Shown one piece after another: positions 1 through 10,399 of a DNA stretch of 30,000 nucleotides. Each line of letters begins with the position of its first letter. The first letter of the stretch is position 1. This DNA is from Symbiodinium natans (lineage: Eukaryota; Sar; Dinophyceae; Suessiales; Symbiodiniaceae). The notes beneath the pieces were generated by a model. That model was not told where the DNA came from. It searched no databases and saw nothing but the letters and a program-made list of their open reading frames with translations. The translations under genes and the position numbers were made by a program. The DNA lies in assembly GCA_905221605.1 (NCBI GenBank), contig CAJNDS010001045.1:1-30000 (forward strand), given 5' to 3'.

Positions 1-270
1 ACATATATACATATATACATATATACATATATACATATATACATCTACACATCTACACATATACACATATATACATATACACATATATACATATATACAT
101 ATATACATATATACATATATACATATATACATAGATACATAGATACATAGATACATAGATACATAGATACATAGATACATAGATACATAGATACATAGAT
201 AAATATATACATATATACATAGATACATAGATACATAGATACATATACATAGATACATAGATAGATAGAT
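1..270. repeat. 8-bp ACATATAT / ACATAGAT microsatellite
   Basis: The first part is nearly pure ACATATAT with a short ACATCTAC variant stretch near 43-60. From about 130 it changes to ACATAGAT units, and it ends in GATA repeats near 260-270. The open frames across it (Tyr/Ile/Met/Cys-rich on the minus strand) arise only because the units lack stops in some frames, so I do not call them genes. The array is cut by the window start, so its true length is unknown. Confidence 0.95.
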
Positions 271-395
271 AGTGTGTTATCTTTTTAAAAATTAAATAGC
301 ATATTATCATATACAATTTTCACAATAAGAAATATAGTTAAATAACAATTTGTTATATACATGTTTATATAACAGCATATGATTTATATCCAACC
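271..395. other. AT-rich spacer with no recognisable feature
   Basis: Short AT-rich unique DNA between the microsatellite and the 42-bp minisatellite. I see no ORF, repeat or motif in it. Confidence 0.6.
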
Positions 396-1026
396 TTTGA
401 AAACACAGACAGGCTGCTATTTGCAGTATTTGCAGTGTCTGACAACGCAGAAATGCTGCCATTTACAGTATCTGAAGCCTCTGAAAACACAGCAATGCTG
501 CTATTTAGCGCCCTTCGTTGCAGCGTCTGAAAAACCCAGAAATGCTGCTACATACATTTTATGTCAGAAATGCTGCTACGTACAGTATTTGCAGCCAACG
601 CAATGCAGAAATTCTGCTATTTACAGTATGTGAAGCTTCTGACTACGCAGAAATGCTGCTGTTTGCAGTATTGGAAGCCGCTGACAACACAGAAATGCTG
701 CTATTTACAGTCTTGGAAGCTTCTGACAACGCAGAAATGCAGCTATTTACAGTATTTGAAGCCTCTGACAACGCAGAAATGCTGCTATTTATAGTATTGG
801 TACAGAATTTGCAGCCTCTGACAACGCAGAAATGCTGCTATTTACAGTATTTGCAGCCTCTGACAACGCAGAAATGCTGCTATTTACAGTATTTGAAGCC
901 TCTGACGACGCAGAAATGCTGCCATTTGAAGTATTTGAAGCCTCTGACAACGCAGAAATGCTGCTATTTACAGTATTTGCAGCCTCTCTAAACGCAGAGA
1001 TGCTGCTATTTACAGTATTTGCGAAG
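396..1026 (+). repeat. 42-bp minisatellite (14-codon period)
   Basis: About fifteen copies of a 42-bp unit with core GCAGAAATGCTGCTATTTAC followed by AGTATTTGAAGCCTCTGACA-type sequence. The leftmost copies (396-640) are more diverged and include shortened units. From 640 to 1020 the copies are close to each other. Because 42 is divisible by 3, several frames stay open. One + frame reads as a 14-residue repeat (EMLLFTVFEASDNA type), another as LTTQKCCYLQYLKP, and the minus strand is open too (NTVNSSISALSEAA). A length change near 790-810 shifts the register between frames. No flanking start context, intron signal or second domain was found, so I annotate a minisatellite. An exon of a repeat protein is possible but unsupported. 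Confidence 0.9.
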
Positions 1027-1033
1027 CCAAGCT

Positions 1034-1090
1034 GAGCCACACCTTTAAAAAAAAAACACGTCCGAGCCACACCTTAAAAAAAAAAAAACC
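1034..1090. repeat. Short direct repeat GAGCCACACCTT + poly-A
   Basis: GAGCCACACCTT followed by a run of A occurs at about 1034 and again at about 1064, so this is a local 30-bp duplication ending in A-runs. It marks the right edge of the minisatellite and the start of the telomere-like region. Confidence 0.75.
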
Positions 1091-1102
1091 CTCCCGCCGG
1101 TT

Positions 1103-1340
1103 TTTATGGGGCTTATAGGGTTTGTACTTTTTACAGGGTTTATGTGGTTTATAGGGGTTGAGTGTTAGTGTTTATAGGGTTTTTAGGGCTCAGAGGGTTG
1201 TTGGGGTTTATCGGGCTTGAAGGGGTTTATGGGGTCTATGGGGTTTCTAGGGCTTAGGAGTTCTAGTTAAGGGGTGTGGGGTTTAGGGCTTAGAGCTTAG
1301 GACCCTTATACAGGGGTTAGGCTAGGTCTTCCTTGAGGAG
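1103..1340 (+). repeat. Degenerate GGGTTTATA-type variant array
   Basis: Imperfect repeats of GGGTTTATA, GGGGTTTA and GGGCTTATA carry an ATA insertion relative to TTTAGGG. The same variant recurs at 11.4-12.06 kb and 16.55-17.0 kb, so it is a dispersed class of telomere-like sequence rather than local decay. Confidence 0.7.
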
Positions 1341-1842
1341 TTTAGGGTTTAAGTCTGGGGATTTACATTCATCAGCTTCTGAGGCGGCATCGGGATTACA
1401 AGGGTTAGGGTTTTGTGAATCAGGGTATAGGGTTTAGGGTTTAGGGTTCAGGGTTTAGGGTTTAGGCTTTAGGGTGTAGGATTAAAGGCGTTTTACAGTA
1501 GTGTGATCACCTACAAGAGGCAAAGCTTGTACTCAGACTGTACTCAGGCTGGGTAGCCATTTACGTATTTCATGTGTTGCCCTGGGTATACCCTGGTTGC
1601 CGGGCATACACGCACTTACATATATATATATATGCATATTATAGATAGATAGATAGATAGATAGATAAAAATGAACCAGCATGTATTCGCATCTCTGTGT
1701 AAGATGTGGCATACATTGCTAGTAAGGTTCCGCTTTGGCCCCAACTAAGCCAGGACCCCGCACCCCATCATCAATGTTGATTTCTTGTCGTCGGAGCGGG
1801 CCTGGGTTCCAATGACAAAGCCTTGCACCGCTGAGATTCAGG
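1340..1842. other. Spacer with decayed G block and a TA/GATA microsatellite
   Basis: A degenerate TTTAGGG stretch lies at about 1395-1475. A TA run with GATA repeats lies at about 1618-1668. The rest looks unique and I see no gene. Confidence 0.6.
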
Positions 1843-1943
1843 ACCCTAAACCCTAAACCCTAAACCCTAGACCCTAGACCCTAAACCCTAGACCCTAAAC
1901 CCTAAACCCTAAACCCTAAACCCTAAACCCTAAACCCTAAACT
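1843..1943 (-). repeat. CCCTAAA array (about 14 units)
   Basis: Perfect and near-perfect CCCTAAA with a few CCCTAGA units. With the G block starting at 2054 it encloses a 110-bp unique spacer in the orientation of a linear chromosome (C strand left, G strand right). Confidence 0.95.
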
Positions 1944-2053
1944 AAGGACCAGGAACGAGGAAGGTAGCACCAAGTCCGAGAAGACGGACCCGGGTGCGGC
2001 TTCCGAGAGCTTCGTGATCTTTACGAAGGATGGATGCCCCTCAGCTAAGGCAT

Positions 2054-2679
2054 GGGGTTTAGGGTTTAGGGTTTAGGGTTTAGGGTTTAGGGTTTAGGGT
2101 TTAGGGTTTTAGGGTTTTAGGGTTTAGGTTTTAGGGTTTAGGGTTTTTGGGTTTAGGGTTTTAGGGTTTAGGGTTTTAGGGTTTTAGGTTTTAGGGTTTA
2201 GGGTTTTGGTTTTTAGGGTTTTGGGCTTTAGGGTTTAGGGTTTTAGGGTTTAGGGTTTTAGGGTTTAGGGTTTAGGGTTTTAGGGTTTTAGGCTTTTAGG
2301 GTTTTAGGGTTTTAGGGCTTAGGGTTTAGGGTTTAGGGTTTAGGGTTTAGGGTTTAGGGCTTTAGGGTTTTAGGGTTTAGGGTTTTAGGGTTTAGGGTTT
2401 TGGGTTTAGGGTTTAGGGTTTTCGGGTTTTAGGGTTTTAGGGTTTTAGGGTTTAGGGTTTTCGGGTTTAGGGTTTAGGGTTTAGGGTTTAGGGTTTTAGG
2501 GTTTTAGGTTTTAGGGTTTTAGGGTTTAGGGTTTTAGGGTTTAGGGTTTAGGGTTTAGGGTTTAGGGTTTAGGGTTTTAGTGTTTTGGGGTTTTAGGGTT
2601 TAGGGTTTAGGGTTTTAGGGTTTTAGGGTTTTAGGGTTTAGGGTTTAGGGTTTAGGGTTTAGGGTTTAGGGTTTAGGGT
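2054..2679 (+). repeat. Long mixed TTTAGGG / TTTTAGGG array, about 620 bp
   Basis: The longest telomere-like block in the window. TTTAGGG heptamers are interspersed with many TTTTAGGG octamers and occasional variants (TTTTTGGG, TTTTCGGG, TTAGGCTTT). Both ends are runs of pure heptamer, and the octamers concentrate in the interior. TTTTAGGG is the canonical telomere repeat of Chlamydomonas, but the surrounding pure heptamer argues for a variant-rich array of a TTTAGGG organism. Confidence 0.95.
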
Positions 2680-2773
2680 GGGACGGCGGGGTTAGGCTGA
2701 AGGGTTTAGACTAGGAGTTGAGGGCGCAGGTTTTTGCGGGTTTTAAACCGATATTTGAGGCAGAAATGATCTT

Positions 2774-2840
2774 GGGGGGGCCCTAAACCCTAAACCCTAA
2801 ACCCTAAACCCTAAACCCTAAGGGGGGGGGGGGGGGGGGG
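2774..2840. repeat. CCCTAAA array bracketed by poly-G runs
   Basis: Seven G residues (2774-2780) are followed directly by about 40 bp of CCCTAAA (2781-2820), one A, and 19 consecutive G residues (2822-2840). Such homopolymers are prone to base-calling or assembly error, so the run length should not be trusted. Confidence 0.85.
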
Positions 2841-3072
2841 TGCTCCATATGGAATGCAAAGTAGGCCTGTACGGGGCCCATAGTTTAGGCTTTAGGCTTT
2901 AGTTCGGGTCAGGGTTCAGCAAGACTGCGTCGTCTGGTTAGATGTGGGAGGTTTTCAAGGGTAGACTGCTGGGGCGCGTAGCAGCAAGAGTCTCTCAGCA
3001 CTAGTTTGGGCTTAGGAAATTGAGACTTTTATCCCCAGACGCCCACACCTGTGTTTGCCAAGGGAGTTGACG
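2841..3072. other. Unique spacer, nothing recognised
   Basis: About 230 bp without telomere-like blocks apart from a few TTTAGGC units near 2885-2900. No ORF of note. Confidence 0.5.
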
Positions 3073-3217
3073 CTAAACCCTAGACCCTAAACCCTAAACA
3101 CTAAACCCTAAACCCTAAACCCTAAACCCTAAACCCTAAACCCTAAACCCTGAACCCTGAACCCTGAACCCTGAACCCTAACCCTAAACCCTAAACCCAA
3201 ACCCTAAGCCCTAAACC
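3073..3217 (-). repeat. CCCTAAA array with CCCTGAA variants
   Basis: About twenty units. A run of consecutive CCCTGAA units near 3150-3175 suggests local unit amplification inside the array. Confidence 0.95.
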
Positions 3218-3829
3218 GCGGAAAGTTTTCAGGTTGACGATGGGCGGACGTCAGCTCCGCGCAGCGCGCGGACACAAAACTACACAGCATCTTGCTCCCG
3301 TGAGCAGAGAAGGAGTTTTTGGTATCCGCCCTGAGAGTAATTCATTGCCCCACCACAGAGAGTGCACGAATCGATTGTGGATATTCCTGAAAGGGGCCCG
3401 ATGCATTTCGGCAGCTGATTCTGCTTCGAAGGGCCAGCCCAACAGCGTCGACTGTCAACCTCTCATGGGAATTGCTTCGCCTTAGGGAGATGTACTCTTG
3501 AGACCCTCGAAAATGCTTCAGGGTTCGCCTTCTTGGGTGTAAGAGTATCCTCAGTCAGAATAGTTTTCGCCAACCTGGTAAAGCAAAGCTCAGTGCCAGT
3601 GATCTGTCATCGTAGCATCAAAGTGCATGCTGCACGTTGTCTACTCAACCCTGAAGAACATCAGTTGCGCTTTTCTTTGGGACCCATACCACCCTTTCTT
3701 GCGGGACCGACATGGGCTTTTCAATCATGGCCCATATACACATTATTTGAAGACTGCAGGCCGTAAGGATAGCTACATGAGGGGTACGGCAGGCTTCGAC
3801 CCTCGTTCACTCTGAACCCAACACTTGTG
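3218..3829. other. Unique spacer of about 610 bp, no supported gene
   Basis: One of the longest stretches of the telomere-like domain without heptamers. Open frames of 63-83 codons exist on both strands (for example 3234-3485 plus and 3251-3442 minus overlap almost fully), which is expected by chance. None has a recognisable domain. Confidence 0.5.
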
Positions 3830-4242
3830 CCCTAAACCCCTATCCCTAAAACTTTAACCCTAAGCCCTAAGCGCTAAACTCTTCAGCCCAAACCGTCCAC
3901 CTGCACACCGGGGTTCGCTCGAAAAACGGAAGTCGTCCGCCCTCTCCGGTGGAAGCAGCTGTGCCCGAAAGCCCTCGAGGGACCCCCTTTGCGGCTCCTT
4001 CATCAGGAACGTGAAAACATCATTGGCCAGATTTGATGGTTTAGGGTTTAGGGCGTTTGGGGTTCCGGAAGAAGCGCAGAACTCATGAGTGTTATGAACA
4101 GCTTTACAAATTGCCAAGGACAACTAAGACACTTGCTTGCAGCGGATGTGCAATGTAGGAGCCTGAACCAATACCAGTGCCATCCGCTTACACATGATAT
4201 CCGTAGTGGCCCCAGGTACAGAAGACCCATTTAAAAGCCTCT

Positions 4243-4307
4243 AGACCCTAAACCCCAAACCCTAAACCCTAAACCCTAAACCCTAAACCCCCCAAATCCC
4301 AAACCCT
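4243..4307 (-). repeat. CCCTAAA array
   Basis: About nine units with CCCCAAA and CCCCCCAAA variants at the edges. Confidence 0.9.
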
Positions 4308-4384
4308 ATTGTTCTAGTTTTTAATACTCTCCTAGTTTAGCTCCAGGCTGGAGACATGAGTCGTCTGCCGACACCTCAACAGAC

Positions 4385-4440
4385 TAGGGTTTAGGGTTTA
4401 GGGTTTAGGGTTTAGGGTTTAGGGTTTAGGGTTAGGGTTC
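4385..4440 (+). repeat. TTTAGGG array
   Basis: About eight near-perfect heptamers. Confidence 0.93.
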
Positions 4441-4573
4441 AGGTTCCTGACAGTTTCAATGCCTTAGAGATTGGGATGCCATGAGGCCGGATGTTCGCGT
4501 TGAAGTCCTTTCGCTGCCCATGCGCTGGGAAATGCCAAGCGGCGGGGGCCGGGGGCCACCGAAGACTCGAGGT

Positions 4574-4670
4574 GTAGGGTTTAGGCTTTAATTAGGGTTT
4601 AGGGTTTAGGGTTTAGGTTTAGGGTTTAGGGTTTAGGGTTTAGGGTTTAGGGTTTAGGGTTTAGGGTTCT
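4574..4670 (+). repeat. TTTAGGG array
   Basis: About thirteen units, slightly degenerate on the left (TTTAGGC, TTTAATTAGGG) and pure on the right. Confidence 0.93.
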
Positions 4671-4983
4671 GGTTCAGGTTTTTGTTTTTTTTTCAGAAAG
4701 GCCTCCTCACAGCTGTTTACACCAGACCCACGAAAACATCCCGCACATGAAGCCCTACATTCCCTGAATGCCTAGACCCCAAACCACTTAAGTTTTTGGT
4801 TTAAGGTTTAGGGTTTAGGGTTTAGGATTTAGGGTCCCATAACCCTAAACCCTAGATGTCCAGACAGTATTGAAGTATTAAGAATATGACATAGGCTGAC
4901 CAGAAAGGGGCTGTGCGGGAACTACATTGGGGCCCAGTTTTGCCCCAGAACGGCACCTGGACCCTATGTATTGTGACTTATTG

Positions 4984-5050
4984 GGGTTTAGGGTTTAGGG
5001 TTTAGGGTTTAGGGTTTAGGGTTTAGGGTTTAGGGTTTAGGGTTTAGGGT
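4984..5050 (+). repeat. TTTAGGG array
   Basis: About nine perfect heptamers that stop abruptly at AAACAAG on the right. Confidence 0.95.
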
Positions 5051-5590
5051 AAACAAGATTATGCTTCAAATTGACCAACATGCTCAAGCGCACAAAAGCC
5101 AGGAGACCTATATTGTTCAAGTTTAAATATGGCTCGCAGATGTGTTCTTGTTCGCTGAAGGCGCAGTGAGCTTACCCGTCTTTCGTAGGTAGCTCTGACC
5201 CTCAAACGCCCACCTCCCGACCTAAACTCGAAACCCTATAACTACAGTTGAGGGTGAATGGTTTGGGGTTTAGCAACCTTTTCTCAATATGGCCACTAGT
5301 CACTGGCGCGATTTAGGCCTCAGGGGTCGGGTGATTGTCTGTGACTTGAATAGTTCACCAGTGTTTCGATCTCTGTGCTCTTGCACCCTCAAACCCAATG
5401 CCGCTCATGAACGCCTAGGATTCAGCACTTTCGGTTCTCGATGTCTCAGTCGGTCCTTGTTCTCCGCCCGCCACCCTTGTACAGATTCCGCCCGCTCGCG
5501 CCAGCATTGCTTGGCTCCCCCAGAAAGGTAAGCAGCACGAACTTGCTGGGTATCACATCGGCAATGCTGTTTACTTTATATAGGGTTTAG
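5051..5590. other. Unique spacer of about 540 bp, no supported gene
   Basis: Contains an 80-codon open frame at 5289-5531 (plus) with no recognisable domain, starting in unremarkable context. I see nothing else. Confidence 0.45.
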
Positions 5591-5779
5591 GAACCCTATA
5601 CCCTAAATCGTAAATCCTGAACCCTAAACCCTAAACCGTAAATCCTAAGCCCCAAAAGTTTAGATGACGTTAAAGTTTGCGTGTGGAAGATAGAATGCCG
5701 ACGGATCGCATCGTAAAGACGCCCCACCCACCTTGAAAGCTTGACCACATGCAGGGTTTGGAGCTAGGGCTCCGGCTGT

Positions 5780-5863
5780 AGGGTTGGGTTTAGGGTATAG
5801 GGTATAGGGTTTAGGGTTTAGGGTTTAGGGTTTAGGGTTTAGGGTTTAGGGTTTAGGGTTTAC
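5780..5863 (+). repeat. TTTAGGG array
   Basis: Starts with variants (GGGTATA) and becomes about nine pure heptamers. A degenerate tail continues to about 5940. Confidence 0.93.
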
Positions 5864-6307
5864 GGTTTTCGGTGAGGGCTCGAAGGTCAGGGTCTAGGGT
5901 TTCAGGTTCAGAGGGTAGGGTTTACGGTTTAGGGTTTACAGAGTACCACCACGAGCTTACACAAGGGCAGTGTGCTGGGGAATGTTGGATAGAGGCACTA
6001 GGGTAGAGTTCATAAAGGAGCCCCTTCCTCTCTGTAGAACTCACGATACCCGAAACCCAGAACCCAAAACGCTAGGCCCCAAACCCTAAACCCTGAACCC
6101 CGAACCCTAAACCCTAAACCCTCAACCCTGAACCCTAAACGTAGGGTTTTGGGCTCAGGACTCCGCAAAGTAGGTGTAAGGTCCCCAGGCTTTACCCTCA
6201 GTGATCTCGCGCGGTCAGGCAAGTGCATCCATTTCGTGTTGCTGTGCGTCCGAACATCTTGCTGTCCAGATGTTGCTACCCCTCCTTAAGGTGCGAGCTT
6301 GTCAATG

Positions 6308-6350
6308 GGGCCTTTAAAACCACGAAGGGCTGTGCTTTTCTTTTGGGGCC
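6308..6350 (+). repeat. SR1-like fragment (copy f)
   Basis: CCTTTAAAACCACGAAGGGC matches the right half of the SR1 copy at 12.8 kb (CCTTTAAAACCACAAAGGGC) at 19 of 20 bases, with a T-rich stretch following in both. The left half of SR1 is not recognisable here. Confidence 0.55.
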
Positions 6351-6683
6351 ATAGTTAAGGTTTAGCGTTTGAGGCTTAAGGAGTGTTAGGGCCTGCTTTG
6401 AGACGGCCGAAACTCCGGAAACAAACTGTTTCGGGTGCATCGCGCAACGGCTCATTTCGCAAACCGCAGGTGTGCCGGGATGTTCTTCTGGCCTTGGCGG
6501 TTAGGGTCCCTTGGGGTATGCCAACGGGCATGACTCGTCACGAACTATGGTTCCTAAGCATTTAGGGTTTAGGGTTTAGGGTTTAGGGATCATGCACCAA
6601 CCCTAGGCCAGTCTAATCTCTCTCAATCTAAGGGTAGTTGCATGGGCCCTAACCCTAAAGCCTAACCCTAAGACCCTAAACCC

Positions 6684-6775
6684 TAAAATGGCCCCTTACC
6701 TCCTTTACAGGCTTCTGATGTATGGGCCCTTGGGTTGTGTAGGGTATATCGGGGTATATGAGGGGCCTCTTTTCA
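6684..6775 (+). repeat. Dispersed short repeat SR2, copy a
   Basis: Shares an interrupted match of about 55 bp with 17706-17765. The common parts are CCCTTACCTCCT and ATGGGCCCTTGGGTTGT, with small substitutions between them. In both places a CCCTAAA block lies immediately to the left, so repeat and block may have moved together. Confidence 0.75.
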
Positions 6776-6801
6776 GGGCCCATACCATGGGACCAGGGAA
6801 C

Positions 6802-6914
6802 TTTAGGGTCTAGGGTTTAGTTTAGGGTTTAGGGTTTAGGGTTTAGGGTTTAGGGTTTAGGGTTTAGGGTTTGGGGTTTAGGGTTTAGGGTTTAGGGTTT
6901 AGGGTTTAGGGTTT
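6802..6914 (+). repeat. TTTAGGG array (about 15 units)
   Basis: Near-perfect heptamers with one TTTGGGG unit, followed by unique sequence. Confidence 0.95.
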
Positions 6915-7033
6915 ACGGAACTCTGGGCAAACGAACGCAGCAACATCGGACGGCCGTTCAACTGAGGCGTCCAGCCCCTACTACGTTCCCAGCAAAAGCG
7001 ACGAAGTCCTTCTTGGCAGTACCCACTCTACCT

Positions 7034-7068
7034 CGGTAGGCCCTCTGTTTTTTCCCTTTTATTTAAAA
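7034..7068 (+). repeat. SR1-like fragment cut by a C block (copy e)
   Basis: GTAGGCCCTCTGTTTTTTCC resembles the left half of SR1 at 17.57 kb (GTAGGCCCTTTTTTCC). The match ends where the CCCTAAA block at 7069 begins, as if the right half had been replaced by telomeric repeat. Confidence 0.45.
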
Positions 7069-7107
7069 ACCCTAAACCCTAAATCCTAAACCCTAAACCC
7101 TAAACCC
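7069..7107 (-). repeat. CCCTAAA array
   Basis: About five units directly abutting an SR1-like fragment. Confidence 0.9.
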
Positions 7108-7575
7108 GGATCATATGCAGGTAAAACAATCAGAGGGTTTTACGGGCCATCCCAGATAGTGTCCGAGGTCCCACGCCTTGGAGGCCTTTGGCTTGCAGGT
7201 CAAACCACGGTTTAGGGTTTAGGGTTTAGAGTTTATGGTTTAGGGGCCGTATACCCTTTTCCCGACCATGCCAAATGAACCCCAAACGCTGGTCCCTCTT
7301 TGCAATTCGCAACACAAGAGCCAAGTACATCTTTTTCAGTTGTAATGTACAAGCCTTTCAGCACTCACCCTGAACCCGGAGAGCCCTAACTCCTCAACAT
7401 TTCCTTCAACTGGAGGAGCTGAGCAAGCCAGACCCGGACAACCCTAAGCTTCAGCTATTCTCAAAAGAGGTAAGCAAGCCCTGCACCCAGCGAGCCCTGT
7501 ACTCAAAAAGGGTCAAGCAAAACCTGAACCAAGCGAGCCGTACATCAGGGCTGCTGGTTTAGGGTTTAGGTTACC

Positions 7576-7671
7576 CCTAAACCCTGAACCCTGAAGCCCT
7601 AAGCCCTAAACCCTAAACCCTAAACCCTAAACCCTAAACCCTAAACCCTAAACCCTAAACCCTAAACCCTG
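7576..7671 (-). repeat. CCCTAAA array (about 13 units)
   Basis: Degenerate at its left edge (CCCTGAA, CCCTAAG) and pure for the remaining units. Confidence 0.95.
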
Positions 7672-7754
7672 CCCCAAGTAGAACTTCGGAGCTGAGCCGT
7701 AATTTCAAACTCTTTGAAGCTATGTCGTGCGCGGTGCCCTACCGCGAGCGTTCT

Positions 7755-7935
7755 TTTGGGGTTTAGGGTCTGAGGGGTTTAGGGTTTAGTTAGGGTTTAG
7801 GGTTTTGGGGTTTTAAGGTTTCAGGGTTTTAGGGCTTTAGGGATTTGACGGCTTAAGGGTTTCTAGGGTTTTAGGGCTTCTAGGGTTTTAGGGTCTCTAG
7901 GGTGTGAGGGTTTCGAGGGTTTTAGGGCTTTAGGA
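7755..7935 (+). repeat. Degenerate TTTAGGG-derived stretch
   Basis: Units such as TTTTAGGG, TTCTAGGG and CTTTAGGG in one orientation with many indels, consistent with an old decayed G block. Confidence 0.75.
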
Positions 7936-8442
7936 AGCGGGTCTGGTAGGCACTCATCTGGGCTCTAGAGGTTTAGGAGTTTGTGGGACTTTGGGTGCCT
8001 GTTTGGGGATTATCTTCTGGGGCTTGAAGGCTGCTTAGGGCCATGGCTACCAAGCTGTAGTTTCTTGTCTAGGGCTTAGGGAATAAGGTTTAGGCTTCAG
8101 GGGTTTAGGGTCTAGGGTTCAGGGTTCAGGTTCAGGGCTCCCTAGATTGAGCTACGATGCGTATTGCTCGAAGTTTTCCTTCCAGAAGGAACCACGAAGC
8201 CCTCGACCCTAAACCCTAAACCCTGAATCCTAAGCCCTATCCAACCCGGTCCATCGGTTTTAAGGTTTACCCCAGGAGATTGATTTAGGTTTTAGGGTTT
8301 AATGGGTTTAGGGTTTAAGGCTTAAGGTTTTGGGTTTTGGGTTTCGAGCTTAGGGTTTAGGGCTGCGGTTTAGAGGGCTTAGGCCTAAGACTTCACAAAG
8401 CCCTAGACCCCAAGCCTTGCCACCATGGGACGTTGAGGCTTT

Positions 8443-8540
8443 AGGGGTTTAGTTTTTAGGGTTTAGGGTTCAGGGTTCAGGGTTTAGGGTTTAGGGTTTA
8501 GGGTTTAGGTTTTAGGGTTTAGGGTTTAGGGTTCAGGGTC
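8443..8540 (+). repeat. TTTAGGG array with TTCAGGG variants
   Basis: About thirteen units. TTCAGGG units occur at both ends. Confidence 0.92.
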
Positions 8541-8954
8541 CATGAATGCGCCGAAACTCTGAGAGGGCCAGGGCACCTGCGCTTCATAAACACAGGCGGC
8601 GGCGTATGCTAAAGGACGAGCAGTTCTAGCACTTGCCGGAGAGAGACAGAAACCGACGGGCCGGAATCGAGGGCTTCCAATCTAGGGCTTACGGGGTTTT
8701 AGGGATTTTGGAAGGGGTTTAGGGTTTGGGTTTAGGGTTTCGGGTTTAGGGTTTAGGGTTTAGGGCTCCTAGACGCCTAACGCCGACACCCTAAGATCCT
8801 ACAACCCTAAAACGCCAACCCCTGCACACTCTCCACTCCTCGCAGAAAGGACCCGTCCTCTGTATTCCTGGGTTACGCTGGGACCCAGACTCCCCAATCA
8901 CGAAGAAGCCGCACCTCCAGGAGATTGGTGGTGGCGATTCGTGGCCGGAGTCTG

Positions 8955-9110
8955 AGGGTTGAGGGTTTAGGGTTTAGGCGGTTTAGGGTTTAGGGTTTAA
9001 GGTTTTTGATTTAGGGTTTAGGGTTTAGGGTTCAGGGTTCAGGATTTATAGGGTTTAGGGCTCCGGGTTTAGGGTTTAGGATTCTGGGTTTAGGGTTTCG
9101 GGCTTGGGGC
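8955..9110 (+). repeat. Degenerate TTTAGGG array
   Basis: Mixed TTTAGGG, TTCAGGG, TTTATAGGG and TTTCGGG units, all in one orientation. Confidence 0.85.
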
Positions 9111-9212
9111 AGCGGGCATGCTTGGAGTTTATCCCAAAGCCCTCACGTGCTCAATTATCAAGCCACTACGGCCGATACGCCCCTGCGCAGAAGTCTCTGC
9201 GAGCCTCCAAGC

Positions 9213-9295
9213 TAAACCTAAACCCTAAACCCTAAACCCCAAACCCTAAACCCTAAACCCTAAACCCTAAACCGAAACCGCACACCCTAAACCCA
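9213..9295 (-). repeat. CCCTAAA array
   Basis: About nine units with CCCCAAA variants and a short degenerate tail. Confidence 0.93.
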
Positions 9296-9479
9296 CCAAA
9301 ATCCTACAGTCGTCTTGCCCACAGACACGCCACCAGGGATAAGTGAGGTGAGGTCTCATGGCTCAGGACTCCCAAGCCCCTAAGTTTCCCTGCTAAGGGT
9401 TTCATTAGGGTTTAGGGTTTAGGGTTTAGGGCTTAGGGTTTAGGGTTACCCCCTAAACCCTAAAACCCCGAAAGCTTTA

Positions 9480-9650
9480 CCCTGCCTGCAAACCCTAGAC
9501 ACCCTAAACTTTGCAACCTCTACAGACCCTACAACCCCGAAACCCTACAGCCCCGAAACCCTAAACCCTAAACCCTAAACCCCAAACCCCAAACCCCAAA
9601 CCCTAAACCCTAAACCCTAAACCCTAAACTAAAACCTAAACTGATTCATC
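9480..9650 (-). repeat. CCCTAAA / CCCTACA / CCCCAAA variant array
   Basis: The left part has CCCTACA and CCCCGAAA variants, the middle has three consecutive CCCCAAA units, and the right part is pure CCCTAAA. The runs of identical variants indicate local unit duplication. Confidence 0.88.
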
Positions 9651-10399
9651 CCCTACACACAAAAACTCCAAACTCCCAAACCCCTAAACCGAGAACGCCC
9701 CTCAAAACTCCCCCTGCGAAGGCCACCCGAGAGGCCCTTCTAGAGGCGTAGGGTTTCGGGTTTCGGGTTTAGGGTTTAGGGTTTCGGGTTTAGGGTTTAG
9801 GGTTTTGCCTGCGCCAGAAAACCTAGCAAGAGAGATGTCTTTTCTCAATCTTCATGAGATGCATGGCCCCCATGCATCTGTAGACCGAGCCCCTGCAAAG
9901 CTGGTCTCAGGTTCACAGCCCTTAGGGTTTTGAGCATTGAAGCATTAGAATCTGCGGCAGACGGAAGGAACGCGAACTTTGGCGCACACCAGGACAAGCC
10001 TTGGGTGGTATGCGCGGAACGTATGACACTCCCTAAACCCGAAGACTTAAACCCTAAACCCCAAACCCCAAACCGCAAACCACAAACCCTAGACCCTAAA
10101 CCTGAGCTCCCCAAAGGCTCTCGGGGGTGATCGACGGCTTGGTGGGCACGCCTTCTGCTGGCGCCGGAGCCTCGGAGCCTCACTTTTAGGGTTTAGGAGG
10201 TTGGGGTTTAGGAGGTCGGGGTTTAGGGTTTAGGGTCTAGGGTCTGGGGTTTAGGGTTTAGGGTTTAGGGTTGTGGTAGGGTCTGAGCAACCTTAGGAGG
10301 TTCAAGAGATTAGGGGTTTGAGGGTAAGAAGCGCCCAAACGGGTTTCGGGTTGATGGTTTGGGAACCCTAAACCCTAAACCTTAAACCCTAAACCCTTT

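Noticed and set aside
1843-1943. True chromosome end
   Set aside because: Telomere-like blocks here are internal on both sides and occur in both orientations. Neither window end is telomeric.
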